From assembly GCF_023544665.1 (NCBI RefSeq), contig NZ_JAMJFL010000026.1:54844-118843 (forward strand): a stretch of DNA of 64,000 bases. The letters are read 5' to 3'. Positions within the stretch are counted from its first letter, which is position 1; the number at the start of each line of letters is the position of its first letter. The notes beneath the pieces were generated by a model. The model did no database searches, was not told where the DNA came from, and worked only from the letters and a program-made list of their open reading frames with translations. A program made the translations under genes and the position numbers. The stretch is from Streptomyces sp. YS415 (GTDB lineage: Bacteria > Actinomycetota > Actinomycetes > Streptomycetales > Streptomycetaceae). Below are positions 32,885 through 41,115 of the stretch, in pieces.

Positions 32885-34531
32885 TCAGGTGAGCCAGACG
32901 GTCGTGTCGGGGCCCAGCCGTCCGTCCGCCTCCAGCGGGGAGCTGCTGACGACGACCTCGCCCGCCGGCAGCGGCACCGGTGCCCCCGAGAGATTGGCCA
33001 CGCACCGCCAGCCGTCGGACCGGGCGAACGCGAGCACGCCCTCCGGCCCGTCCTCGGCCCAGGTCAGGAACTCCCCCTCCAGCAGCTTGCGCCGCAGCCG
33101 CAGCGCCCGCCGGTACAGCTCGAGCGTGGATCCCTCCACGCCGTCCTGCGCCTCGACGGAGCACTCGGCGAACCAGTCCGGCTGCGGCAGCCAGGCACCG
33201 GAGTCGCCGAACCCGTAGGAGGGGCCGCCGGTGGTCCACGGCAGCGGCACCCGGCACCCGTCCCGCCCCTTGCGCACCCGCCCGGTCTGCTCCCAGATCG
33301 GGTCCTGGAGGACGGTCACGGGCAGATCGGCGACCTCGGGCAGGCCGAGCTCCTCGCCCTGGTAGACGTAGGCGGATCCGGGCAGCGCGAGCATCAGCAG
33401 GGTGGCCGCGCGGGCCCGCCGCAGCCCGGCCGCCCGGTCCACGGCCGGGGCGTGGCCGCCGGACAGCAGCCAGGCGTTCTCGTCGGTGCCCGGCGGGAGC
33501 ATCAGGCGGGAGGCGTGCCGGACGACGTCGTGGTTGGACAGGACCCAGGTGGCGGAGGCGCCGGCGGCATGGGCCTGGGCTAGGGAGTCGCCGATCACCC
33601 GCCGCAGTTCGCGGGCGTCCCAAGGGGCTTGCAGGTATTCGAAGTTGAAGGCCTGGCCGAGTTCGTCGGGGCGGGCGTAGAGGACCCGGCGGGGGCCCGG
33701 GACCCAGGCCTCGGCGACGGCCATGCGGGGCGGGGAGTAGCTGTCCAGCAGCTGCCGCCAGTCGCGGTAGATCTCGTGGACCTCGTCGCGGTCGTAGAAG
33801 GGGTGGCTGCCGGGGGGCATCCCGGACAGCGCCTCCTCCCCGCTCAGCGCCGGATCGCCGAGGTCGCGCAGGGGCTCGGCCAGGTCCTTGACCAGGGCGT
33901 GGGCGACGTCGACCCGGAAGCCGTCCACGCCGCGGTCGGCCCAGAAGCGCAGGGTGGTGCGGAAGTCGGCGCGGACCTCGTCGTGGGCCCAGTTCAGGTC
34001 GGGCTGCTGGGCCGCGAACAGGTGCAGGTACCACTGCCCGTCCGGCACCCGCTGCCAGGCGCTGCCGCCGAAGACGGACTGCCAGTCGGTGGGCGGGAGT
34101 TCGCCGTGCGCGCCCCGGCCGTCGCGGAAGACGTACCGCTCCCGGGCGGCCGATCCGGGCCCGTCCGCGAGCGCCTGCCGGAACCAGGCGTGCTGGTGGG
34201 AGGTGTGGTTGGGCACGATGTCGACCATGACCTTCAGCCCGAGGCGATGGGCCTCCTCGACCATGGCGTCGAAGTCGTCGAGGGTGCCGAGGCGGGGGTC
34301 GACATCGCGGTGGTCGGCGACGTCGTATCCGCCGTCGGCCAGCTCGGAGGGGTAGAAGGGGCTGAGCCACAGGGCGTCGACGCCGAGGGCGGCGAGATGG
34401 GCGAGCCGCTCGGTGACACCGCGGATGTCCCCGAACCCGTCACCGTCGGCGTCGGCGAAGCTGCGCGGATAGACCTGGTAGACGACGGCCTGACGCCACC
34501 AGTCGGGGTTGCGGGACGAGAGGTCGGGCAC
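32885..34531 (-). CDS. alpha-glucosidase, glycoside hydrolase family 13
   Basis: 548 residues of a cytosolic GH13 oligosaccharide enzyme (trehalose/isomaltose-type subfamily). The conserved regions are DIVPNHTS, GFRVDVAHAL (nucleophile Asp), AVAEAW (acid/base Glu) and LSNHDVVRH (stabiliser Asp). It begins WWRQAVVYQVYPRSFADADG, the usual GH13 start. GTG at 34531 has AGAGGAG six bases upstream. It acts on alpha-glucosidic oligosaccharides; no transporter genes are adjacent, so the substrate is undecided. Confidence 0.92.
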   Translation of the reverse strand: MPDLSSRNPDWWRQAVVYQVYPRSFADADGDGFGDIRGVTERLAHLAALGVDALWLSPFYPSELADGGYDVADHRDVDPRLGTLDDFDAMVEEAHRLGLKVMVDIVPNHTSHQHAWFRQALADGPGSAARERYVFRDGRGAHGELPPTDWQSVFGGSAWQRVPDGQWYLHLFAAQQPDLNWAHDEVRADFRTTLRFWADRGVDGFRVDVAHALVKDLAEPLRDLGDPALSGEEALSGMPPGSHPFYDRDEVHEIYRDWRQLLDSYSPPRMAVAEAWVPGPRRVLYARPDELGQAFNFEYLQAPWDARELRRVIGDSLAQAHAAGASATWVLSNHDVVRHASRLMLPPGTDENAWLLSGGHAPAVDRAAGLRRARAATLLMLALPGSAYVYQGEELGLPEVADLPVTVLQDPIWEQTGRVRKGRDGCRVPLPWTTGGPSYGFGDSGAWLPQPDWFAECSVEAQDGVEGSTLELYRRALRLRRKLLEGEFLTWAEDGPEGVLAFARSDGWRCVANLSGAPVPLPAGEVVVSSSPLEADGRLGPDTTVWLT

Positions 34532-34613
34532 GCGGACTCCTCTGCGGTGCGGAAGCAGGGCGGCAACCAGGACACTGTCCACTTCGGGCGCCGGCTATGG
34601 CCGCAAGGCGCCA

Positions 34614-35402
34614 TCACACCTCCACGCGCCCCAGTCTGCGTACCTCCGCCAGCCGGCGCGCCCCGAGGTCCGTCGCCGTCCAGGTCGCGTCCGCCGGGAC
34701 GTCGGCGAGGCCGCCGTTGGTGAGGACCAGCGTGTCGTCGCCGACGCGGACCGCGGCCAGGTCCAGCGTCAGGGTGGTGCCGTCGGCGGTGCCCAGCGCG
34801 ATGCGCAGGCCCTGGCGGGCGTCGCCGACCTCCGGCAGCTCGGTCTCCCACACCGCGGCGGACTGCGGCACGCCGGCCGCGGTCACCGCCCTGAACTCAC
34901 CGCACTTCCCGGGCAGGGACCGCAGCCAGGACAGGGTCCGGTCGACCTTCTCGGCCGGGTGCGCCACCACCTGGTAGCGCAGCTGGGCCCCGTCCCAGTC
35001 GTCGTCCAGCCCGGTCACCGCGCGCGTGCGGGCCTCGGGGCCGAAGAACTCCTCCGTGTAGAGGACGTCCAGCAGCCGGCGGCAGTCGGGCTTGTCGCTG
35101 CTCGCCTTGAGCATGCCGTCCCGCCAGGTGGCGGCGCCCTGGGTCGCCGACCAGGGTTCCCCGAGGTCCGCCTCGGTGATCAGGGCCGCTCGGGCCTGCG
35201 CCTCGGTGAGGGCGGGAGCGGACGCCCGGGACGGGGCGGGGGCGGTCGGGACGGCGCTGGGGGAGGCGGGGGAAGCGGTCGCCGGCGGCCTGGCGGTGCC
35301 GTCCGATCCGCCGGCACCGCAGGCGGTCGCGGTCAGCAGGGCGCCCAGGGCCAGGGCCGGGGCGGTGAGAGCGCGGGTGCGGCGGGCCGGGGGTCGGGGC
35401 AT
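34614..35402 (-). CDS. secreted/lipoprotein, function unknown
   Basis: 262 residues. A basic N-terminus and hydrophobic core end in LLTATAC, a weak lipobox, so it may be a lipoprotein. A Pro/Ala/Ser-rich linker (residues about 35-60) precedes a folded domain (EAQARAALITEADLGEPWSA) of the kind seen in Streptomyces cell-surface lipoproteins. AGGAGG lies seven bases before the ATG at 35402. No enzymatic motif is seen. Confidence 0.75.
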   Translation of the reverse strand: MPRPPARRTRALTAPALALGALLTATACGAGGSDGTARPPATASPASPSAVPTAPAPSRASAPALTEAQARAALITEADLGEPWSATQGAATWRDGMLKASSDKPDCRRLLDVLYTEEFFGPEARTRAVTGLDDDWDGAQLRYQVVAHPAEKVDRTLSWLRSLPGKCGEFRAVTAAGVPQSAAVWETELPEVGDARQGLRIALGTADGTTLTLDLAAVRVGDDTLVLTNGGLADVPADATWTATDLGARRLAEVRRLGRVEV

Positions 35403-35847
35403 GGGGGAGCCTCCTGGGGGCTGTGAGCGGGGCCTGCGGGCCGGCCGTGATCGATGGGCGTGCTTTCCCAAGGCACCATCGCGCGCGACCGTCCACCAGT
35501 GCGCCGGTCCGTCCGGGTGAGCGGGACACCCGGCCGGGGCGCGCGCCAGACTGCGGGCGCTACCCGTCCGGATCGGCCCGCCGAAGCACGCTGCGGATCG
35601 GCCCGCCGAAGACGCGCACCAGGCTCCCGGCACCGACGTGCGGACCAGCCCGCCGGAGACGTGCACCGGGCTCTCGGCACTGCCCGTGCAGACCAGCCCG
35701 CCGAGACATGCACCAGGCTCCCAGCCCTGCCCCTGCCGACCAGCCCGGTCGGCCGATCCGTGCGTGCCCAGGGTCCGCGACGTCGGGATGATCCGGACCG
35801 GAGGGCCTAAGGTCGGTCGGGTAGGGACCGACGAAGAGGGAGCTTCC
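35403..35847. other. 445-bp intergenic region with minisatellite, otherwise no gene
   Basis: It lies between the divergent lipoprotein and nucleoside hydrolase genes. The only structure I see is the 47-bp tandem repeat (listed separately). I find no convincing small gene or RNA. Promoters for both flanking genes must lie here. Confidence 0.6.
35571..35757. repeat. degenerate tandem repeat, about 47-bp period
   Basis: Units starting gatcggcccgccgaag or gaccagcccgccgag recur at about 35571, 35595, 35642 and 35690, ending in gaccagcccggtcgg at 35737-35751. Each full unit contains gcaccaggctcccggca or a close variant. It is noncoding as far as I can tell. Confidence 0.82.
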
Positions 35848-36810
35848 GTGACCGGTCAGCCCATTCCGGTGGTCATCGACTGCGACACCGGTGTCGACGA
35901 CGCCCTGGCCCTGCTGTTCGCCGTACGGCATCCGGGGCTCGATGTGCGGGCGGTGACCTGCGTGGCGGGCAACACCGATGTCGAGGGCGTCGTCCGCAAC
36001 ACGCTGACGGTGCTGGAGCACGCCGGCGCCGGGGACATCCCGGTCGCGCGGGGCGCCGAGCGGCCGCTGATCGAGCCGGTGCGCACCGCGCGCCATGTCC
36101 ACGGCCAGGACGGGATGGGCGACCTGGGCCTGCCCGCGCCGACCAGGCGGCCGGTGGACGTGGACGCGGTGACGCTGCTGCGCCGCGAGATCCTGGCGTC
36201 GCCCCGGCCGGTGACGCTGATCCCGACCGCGCCGCTGACGAACATCGCGCTGCTGCTGCGTACGCACCCCGAGGTGGTGCGGAACATCGAGCGGATCGTG
36301 TTCATGGGCGGGGCGGTGGCGACCGGGAACGCCACGCCGGTCGCCGAGTTCAACGTGTGGCACGACCCGGAGGCGGCGGCGGTGCTGCTCACCGCGGGGG
36401 TGCCGATCACGATGTACGGCCTCGACGTGTTCCAGCGGGTGCTGGTCCCGGCGGGGGACGTGGAGCGGCTGCGGGCGAGTGCCGAGCCGCGGTTGCGGCT
36501 GGCCGGGGAACTCCTCGCCCACCGCGACCCGGCCCTGTCCGGCGACCCCACGCCGTCCGGCGGTCTCGGTGACGCCGGTGCGGTCTGCGCGGTCGTCGAC
36601 CCGGGCGGCATCACCACCGAACTCCTGCCGGTGGAGGTGTCGTTGGCGCCGGGACCGACTCGCGGCCAGACGATCGTGGACCGCCGTGCCCGGCCCGGCG
36701 AGGCGGAGATCCACCACGGGGAGCGGGAGCAGCGGCTGGTGGACGTGGCGCTGGACGTCGACGTCGAGCGGTACGTGAAGCTGTGGCTGTCGGCGGTGGA
36801 AGGGGAGTAG
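35848..36810 (+). CDS. nucleoside hydrolase (IUNH family)
   Basis: 320 residues. Cleaves ribonucleosides to base and ribose. The calcium/ribose-binding motif DCDTGVDDALAL is at the N-terminus, with the further family motifs PLTNIALLLRTHPEVV, FMGGAV and EFNVWHDPEAA. It is full length. GTG at 35848 has GAGGGAG upstream. No base-transporter or kinase neighbours; it probably works in nucleoside salvage in the cytosol. Confidence 0.93.
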   Translation: MTGQPIPVVIDCDTGVDDALALLFAVRHPGLDVRAVTCVAGNTDVEGVVRNTLTVLEHAGAGDIPVARGAERPLIEPVRTARHVHGQDGMGDLGLPAPTRRPVDVDAVTLLRREILASPRPVTLIPTAPLTNIALLLRTHPEVVRNIERIVFMGGAVATGNATPVAEFNVWHDPEAAAVLLTAGVPITMYGLDVFQRVLVPAGDVERLRASAEPRLRLAGELLAHRDPALSGDPTPSGGLGDAGAVCAVVDPGGITTELLPVEVSLAPGPTRGQTIVDRRARPGEAEIHHGEREQRLVDVALDVDVERYVKLWLSAVEGE

Positions 36811-36831
36811 GCCCTCGCGTCCGGGCGGGGC

Positions 36832-37569
36832 CTAGCCGCCCGGGGAGAAGCGCAGCCGGTGGTTCACCACGTCGCGGGCCACGTCCGCCGCCGTGCGGCC
36901 GTGGGAGAAGGCGTGGGCGCGCAGGCGGGCCACGGCCTCGTGGGCGCCGACGCCGAGCTGGGCCATCACCATGCCGATGGCCTGGTAGATGCCGTCGTGG
37001 TCGGGGGCCAGACCGTCCAGCCAGCCGGACCGCTCGGGGCCGCGCCCGCCGTCCTCGCCGTCCTCGCCGTCCCGGGACAGCGCCATCACCGCCATGGTCA
37101 TGGCTCCGGCCAGGGCCCGCGCCGTACGCAGCTCCGTGGCGGTGAGCCCTCCGGGGGTGTCCCGGTAGAGGTCGAGCGTGCCCACGCAGACCGCGTCGTC
37201 GCCGAGGGGCAGCGAGTACGCCGCCCGCACCCCGGCCTCCGTGGCCTCCTCGGCGAAGACGGGCCAACGGTCCACGTCCTGCCCCTGCGTCAGGTCGGAG
37301 GCGAGCACCGGCCGCCCGCTGCGCACCGCGCTGGGGCAGGGACCGTCGCCCAAGGTGGCCTGGATGTCCGTCACATATGCGGCCTGCGCGCCGGTCGCGC
37401 ACAGCCGTACCGGCATCTCGTCGTCGTGCAGCGAGACGCTGGCCCCGGTCACCGGGAGCAGTTCGAGCGCGACGGCGCAGAGCCGACGCGGGATCTCCGC
37501 GGGGCCGTTGCCCTCGGCCGGCCGGCCGTCGCCGCCTGCGGCACCGCGGTGGTCGTCCCTGGGCCGCAC
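36832..37569 (-). CDS. GAF-ANTAR protein (RNA-binding antiterminator type)
   Basis: 245 residues. Residues about 20-160 form a GAF sensor domain (LLPVTGASVSLHDDE, LGDGPCPSAVRSG, GVRAAYSLPLGDD). The C-terminus (HDGIYQAIGMVMAQLGVGAHEAVARLRAHAF) is an ANTAR domain that binds paired RNA hairpins to prevent termination. GTG at 37569 has GAGGAGG eight bases upstream. The target RNA is not evident nearby. Many such proteins sense redox or small molecules. Confidence 0.9.
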   Translation of the reverse strand: MRPRDDHRGAAGGDGRPAEGNGPAEIPRRLCAVALELLPVTGASVSLHDDEMPVRLCATGAQAAYVTDIQATLGDGPCPSAVRSGRPVLASDLTQGQDVDRWPVFAEEATEAGVRAAYSLPLGDDAVCVGTLDLYRDTPGGLTATELRTARALAGAMTMAVMALSRDGEDGEDGGRGPERSGWLDGLAPDHDGIYQAIGMVMAQLGVGAHEAVARLRAHAFSHGRTAADVARDVVNHRLRFSPGG

Positions 37570-37686
37570 GGTCACCGCCTCCTCACGCGTCGGCGCGGCG
37601 CACACCGTCCCCCGTGTGCGACCGCCTCGCGGCCGCCCCGCCCCGGACTCCGCCCGACTACCCGGGGCCCGGGGGGCGAAACCCGC

Positions 37687-38379
37687 TCACCGCTGCTCGT
37701 AGGGGTTGGCCGGCTGCCCGATGCGCCGCACCGACTCCGCGTCGAGGACGGCCGGCCAGGCGTCGTCGCCGCCCAGCGTCCCCTCGGGGTGCCAGGTGCC
37801 GGTGACCGTGACCCAGGTGTCCTCCGGCGCGGCGGCGGCACCCCGGATCTCGACCCTGCCGGCGCCGGCGTCGGCGGCGCAGCAGGAGATCTGCAGCCGG
37901 GTGACGTACCAGGTGCCGTCGGCGTCGCGGGTGACGAATCCGGTCAGGCGGACCGTGCGGCCCCGCAGGGACCGTTCGCTGTCGTAGGCGGCCCGGGAGG
38001 AGAACTCGCCGAGGCTCAGGGTGACCGGGTCCTTCGCGGGCAGCGCGGGAAAGGTGCCGACACTCCGGGCGGCCCGCTGGGCGGCCTCGCGCTCGGCGCT
38101 GTAGGAGCCGAGGGCGGGCGGCGGGAAGAACAGCAGGGCCAGGGCGGGCAGGACGAGCAGCCAGGCGACCCGGGGACCGGGGCCCGCGTGGGCGGACCGC
38201 CCCGCCGCCACCAGTGCCCCCGCGACCAGCCCCAGCACCGCCAGCACCACCCCCGACACGACCAGGTACGGCCGCAGCCCGGGCTGGACGTAGCGCAGGT
38301 ACACCTCGCTGAACAGCGAGATCCGCAGCACCGCCGCGCCGAGGAGCAGCAGCACGACGGCCGGTCCGTACCGCCTCAC
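37687..38379 (-). CDS. TIGR03943 family membrane protein, permease partner
   Basis: 230 residues. The N-terminal half has two or three membrane helices; the soluble C-terminal half has VTRLQISCCAADA, a Cys pair typical of TIGR03943/DUF1980 proteins, which are linked with zinc or metal homeostasis and always found next to a permease. GTG at 38379 overlaps the permease stop by four bases (GTGA), so the two are coupled. The role is inferred from this pairing. Confidence 0.87.
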   Translation of the reverse strand: MRRYGPAVVLLLLGAAVLRISLFSEVYLRYVQPGLRPYLVVSGVVLAVLGLVAGALVAAGRSAHAGPGPRVAWLLVLPALALLFFPPPALGSYSAEREAAQRAARSVGTFPALPAKDPVTLSLGEFSSRAAYDSERSLRGRTVRLTGFVTRDADGTWYVTRLQISCCAADAGAGRVEIRGAAAAPEDTWVTVTGTWHPEGTLGGDDAWPAVLDAESVRRIGQPANPYEQR

Positions 38380-39368
38380 AGCAGCCACCACCCCACGAGC
38401 GCGCTGCTCGTCACGGCGACCACCCAGGTCGCCGCCGAGAAGCGGATGGCGAAGGCCCGCCCGAAGGTGCCCGCCTGCAAGGCGATCAGCTTCAGGTCGA
38501 CCATCGGGCCGACCACCATGAACGCCAGCCGGGCGGTCGGCGAGAACCCGGTCAGCGAGGCGGCGACGAAGGCGTCCGCCTCGCTGCACACGCACAGCAG
38601 CACGGCGAGCAGCGCCAGCAGCAGGACGGCCGCCCAGCCGGGGACGTCCAGCAGGGCGGGGGGCACGACGATGTCGAAGGTGGCCGCTGCCGCCGCGCCC
38701 ACCACGAGGAAGCCGCCCGCGTGCAGGAAGTCGTGCTGGAGTCCGGCGACGAAGGCGCCCGCGCCGGAGCCGTGGTCGTGGTCGTGCCCGCGGCGCTTGG
38801 CGGGCCGTAGCCACTCCTCCCGCCCGAAGCGCACCCACAGCCAGCCCATCACCACCGCCGTGGCCAGCGAGGCGACGAACCGCCCCAGCACCATCCCGGG
38901 CTGTCCGGGAAAGGCGACGGAGGTGGAGACGAGCACCACCGGGTTGATCGCGGGCGCCGAGAGCAGGAAGGCGAGCGCGGCGGCGGGGGCGACCCCGCGG
39001 CGCATCAGGCTGTCCGCCACCGGCACGGACGCGCACTCGCACCCCGGCAGCACGACCCCGGCCGCACCGGCGACCGGCACGGCGAGCGCCGGGTTGCGCG
39101 GCAGGAGGCGGGTGAAGACCCGCTCCGGCACGAAGGCCCCGATCGCCGCCGACACCACGGTGCCGAGCAGCAGGAAGGGCACGCCCTGCACGGCGATGGC
39201 GGTGAACACGGTCCACCAGGCGGCCACGGCGGGCGTGTACAGGTCGAGGGCGAGGACGGGTCCGAGCACGGATGCCACGGTGGCGACGGCGAGCAGCGCG
39301 GCGCCCCCGACCACGGTGTACACGAGGGCGCGCAGGCCGCCGAGGACCATCGTCCGCTGATTCGCCAC
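38376..39368 (-). CDS. permease (DUF318/ArsP-like), metal-linked
   Basis: 330 residues, about eight to ten helices. Cysteine-containing motifs LPGCECASVPVADSL and LLCVCSEADAFVAA are hallmarks of the DUF318 permease family; a His-rich loop (KRRGHDHDHGSG) between the halves suggests metal binding. GTG at 39368 is my start; ATG at 39350 also fits. First gene of the pair with TIGR03943. Transport of a metal or metalloid is inferred; I see no Zur-type box in the 76 bases upstream. Confidence 0.88.
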   Translation of the reverse strand: MANQRTMVLGGLRALVYTVVGGAALLAVATVASVLGPVLALDLYTPAVAAWWTVFTAIAVQGVPFLLLGTVVSAAIGAFVPERVFTRLLPRNPALAVPVAGAAGVVLPGCECASVPVADSLMRRGVAPAAALAFLLSAPAINPVVLVSTSVAFPGQPGMVLGRFVASLATAVVMGWLWVRFGREEWLRPAKRRGHDHDHGSGAGAFVAGLQHDFLHAGGFLVVGAAAAATFDIVVPPALLDVPGWAAVLLLALLAVLLCVCSEADAFVAASLTGFSPTARLAFMVVGPMVDLKLIALQAGTFGRAFAIRFSAATWVVAVTSSALVGWWLL

Positions 39369-39444
39369 GTGCCCGCCCCGACATCCCGCTCGCCCTGTGC
39401 CCCGGGAAGGCTAACCGCCCGTGCCGTGCGCCGGCCCGGCGCGG

Positions 39445-40788
39445 TCACAGCGGCGGCTGCGCGGGGGCGGGTCCGAGGGTGGTGGTGCCGGGGGCCGTGC
39501 GGTGCCCGAGACCCGTCCGGTACGCGTCCAGGGCGGCCTCCACCCGTCCGGTACGGCGCAGCAGGTCACCGAGCAGTCGGCACAGGTCGGCGAGGTCGCC
39601 GGCCGCGCCGGCCCGCTCCAGCAGGCTGAGCGCGCGGACGTAGTGCTCCTCGGCGGCCTCGGTGTCACGGGCGTCCTCGGCGATGATGCCGAGCAGCCGG
39701 TGGGCGGCGGCGGAGTGCAGGGCGCCGCGTTCGGAGCCGAGGTCGGCCAGCACCTCCTTCAGGAGGGCGGCGGCCTCGTCGGACTTGCCGCGCCGGTGCA
39801 GTACGTCGGCCAGTTCGACGGCGACCTGGCTGGTGTAGAGGGCGGCGCGCTTGGCCGACAGCATGGTCCGCGCCTCCCGCAGCTCGGCCTCGGCCCGGTC
39901 CAGCTCGCCGTTCTGCGCGCAGACGTAGCCGCGCATCCAGTGGCAGTGCGCCAGCTCGGTGCGGATCTGCAGCCCGCGGTACAGCTCGGCAGCCTTGGCC
40001 AGGGAGGCGTCGGCCTCCGCGATCCGGCCCTCGGCGAGGAGGGTGCGGGCCACGGACCGGTGCATCCGGGCGACCAGCGCCGGGTCCCCGGCCCGCGGCG
40101 CGAGGGCGAGCGCGAGCTCGGCGGCCTGGGCGGCGCGCGCGTGGGCGCCCAGGTCCATGTACGGGCCGATGACACTGGCATACAGCAGCAGCAGCGCGTC
40201 GGGGTCGTGCAGTCCGCCCCGGTTCAGCTCGTCGAGGGTGGTCTCCAGCAGGTAGACGGCGTACCGCAGCTCCCCGGCGAGGTAGTGGGCGACGGCCCGT
40301 CCGCGCAGCGCCGGGACCCGGGCCGGCAGCGGGGCCGCGCCGAGCGCCTGCTCGGCCTGCTCGAAGTGGCGGCGGGCGGCGTCCAGGTCGCCGGTGTCGA
40401 TCCCGCACTCGCCGAGCCCGAGCAGCGCGGCGGCCCGTTCCTCGGCCAGCCGGTGCGTCTCCGCCTCGGCGAGCACCGCCGTGAACGCCTCGGCGGCGGC
40501 CTCGGTGGCGCCGGTGGCCAGGGTGCGCTGGGCGCCGGTGAGCCGGAGCCGCAGCTCGGTGGCGAGCCGGGCGGAGCGCCCGGTGACCAGCTCGTCGTAG
40601 GCCACGCCGAGCCGTTCGGCGATGTGCCGCAGCGCCTCGTCGGAGGCCCGCACCCGGCCGGCCTCCAGGGTGGAGACGTAGGCGGGCGTGTAGGCGGGCT
40701 CCGCCAACTGCTTCTGTGTCAGCCCGCGTTCCGCCCGCAACTGCTGCACCCTGCGCCCGATCGTCACCGGGTCGTCGCGCTCCGACAT
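39445..40788 (-). CDS. XRE-family regulator with TPR domain
   Basis: 447 residues. An N-terminal HTH_3 (IGRRVQQLRAERGLTQKQLA, then YVSTLEAGRVRASDEALRHIAERL) is followed by about nine helical TPR-type repeats (AAEAFTAVLAEAETHRLAEER, HFEQAEQALGAA, LADVLHRRGKSDEAAALL and so on). This HTH-plus-TPR layout matches RRNPP-type regulators (PlcR, NprR, ComR), which bind short secreted peptides inside the cell. AGGAGAG precedes the ATG at 40788. It is divergent from a 55-codon secreted-peptide gene 95 bases away, which supports a peptide-sensing role. That role is inference. Confidence 0.9.
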   Translation of the reverse strand: MSERDDPVTIGRRVQQLRAERGLTQKQLAEPAYTPAYVSTLEAGRVRASDEALRHIAERLGVAYDELVTGRSARLATELRLRLTGAQRTLATGATEAAAEAFTAVLAEAETHRLAEERAAALLGLGECGIDTGDLDAARRHFEQAEQALGAAPLPARVPALRGRAVAHYLAGELRYAVYLLETTLDELNRGGLHDPDALLLLYASVIGPYMDLGAHARAAQAAELALALAPRAGDPALVARMHRSVARTLLAEGRIAEADASLAKAAELYRGLQIRTELAHCHWMRGYVCAQNGELDRAEAELREARTMLSAKRAALYTSQVAVELADVLHRRGKSDEAAALLKEVLADLGSERGALHSAAAHRLLGIIAEDARDTEAAEEHYVRALSLLERAGAAGDLADLCRLLGDLLRRTGRVEAALDAYRTGLGHRTAPGTTTLGPAPAQPPL

Positions 40789-40883
40789 GCCCAACTCTCC
40801 TGGTGCCTCTTGCCGTTCACCTCGGACAGCCCCTAGGTTAAACCGGGAATTAAGCGTGCTTACACCGCTGTTGCGAGGTTGCC

Positions 40884-41051
40884 GTGCTCGAACGCACCAG
40901 CACGACCGAGCGTTACGCCCGAGGCATCGCCGCCGCGGTGGTGGCGGTTGCCGCGCTGATCCTGGCCGCGAACGCCGGCCCGGCCAAAGCCGCGGACCCG
41001 GCGGCGGAACCGAGGCCGGCGTGCCCGGCGCAGGCGGGGCGGAACGGCTAG
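40884..41051 (+). CDS. small secreted peptide precursor, candidate signal
   Basis: 55 codons starting at GTG with GCGAGG upstream. MLERTSTTERYARGI is followed by a hydrophobic stretch (AAAVVAVAALILAANAG) and an AxA site (AKA). The predicted mature tail is ADPAAEPRPACPAQAGRNG (19 residues, one Cys). Codon bias supports coding. The gene is divergent from the XRE-TPR regulator and 64 bases upstream of a peptidase-family gene on its own strand. It is the natural candidate for that regulator's peptide ligand, but other small secreted proteins look similar. Confidence 0.62.
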   Translation: MLERTSTTERYARGIAAAVVAVAALILAANAGPAKAADPAAEPRPACPAQAGRNG

Positions 41052-41115
41052 CGGGGTGTAACCACCCGGCTGCGCACAGGTGACGGATCCCGCGGAAGTC
41101 TGCCAGGCTGAAACC

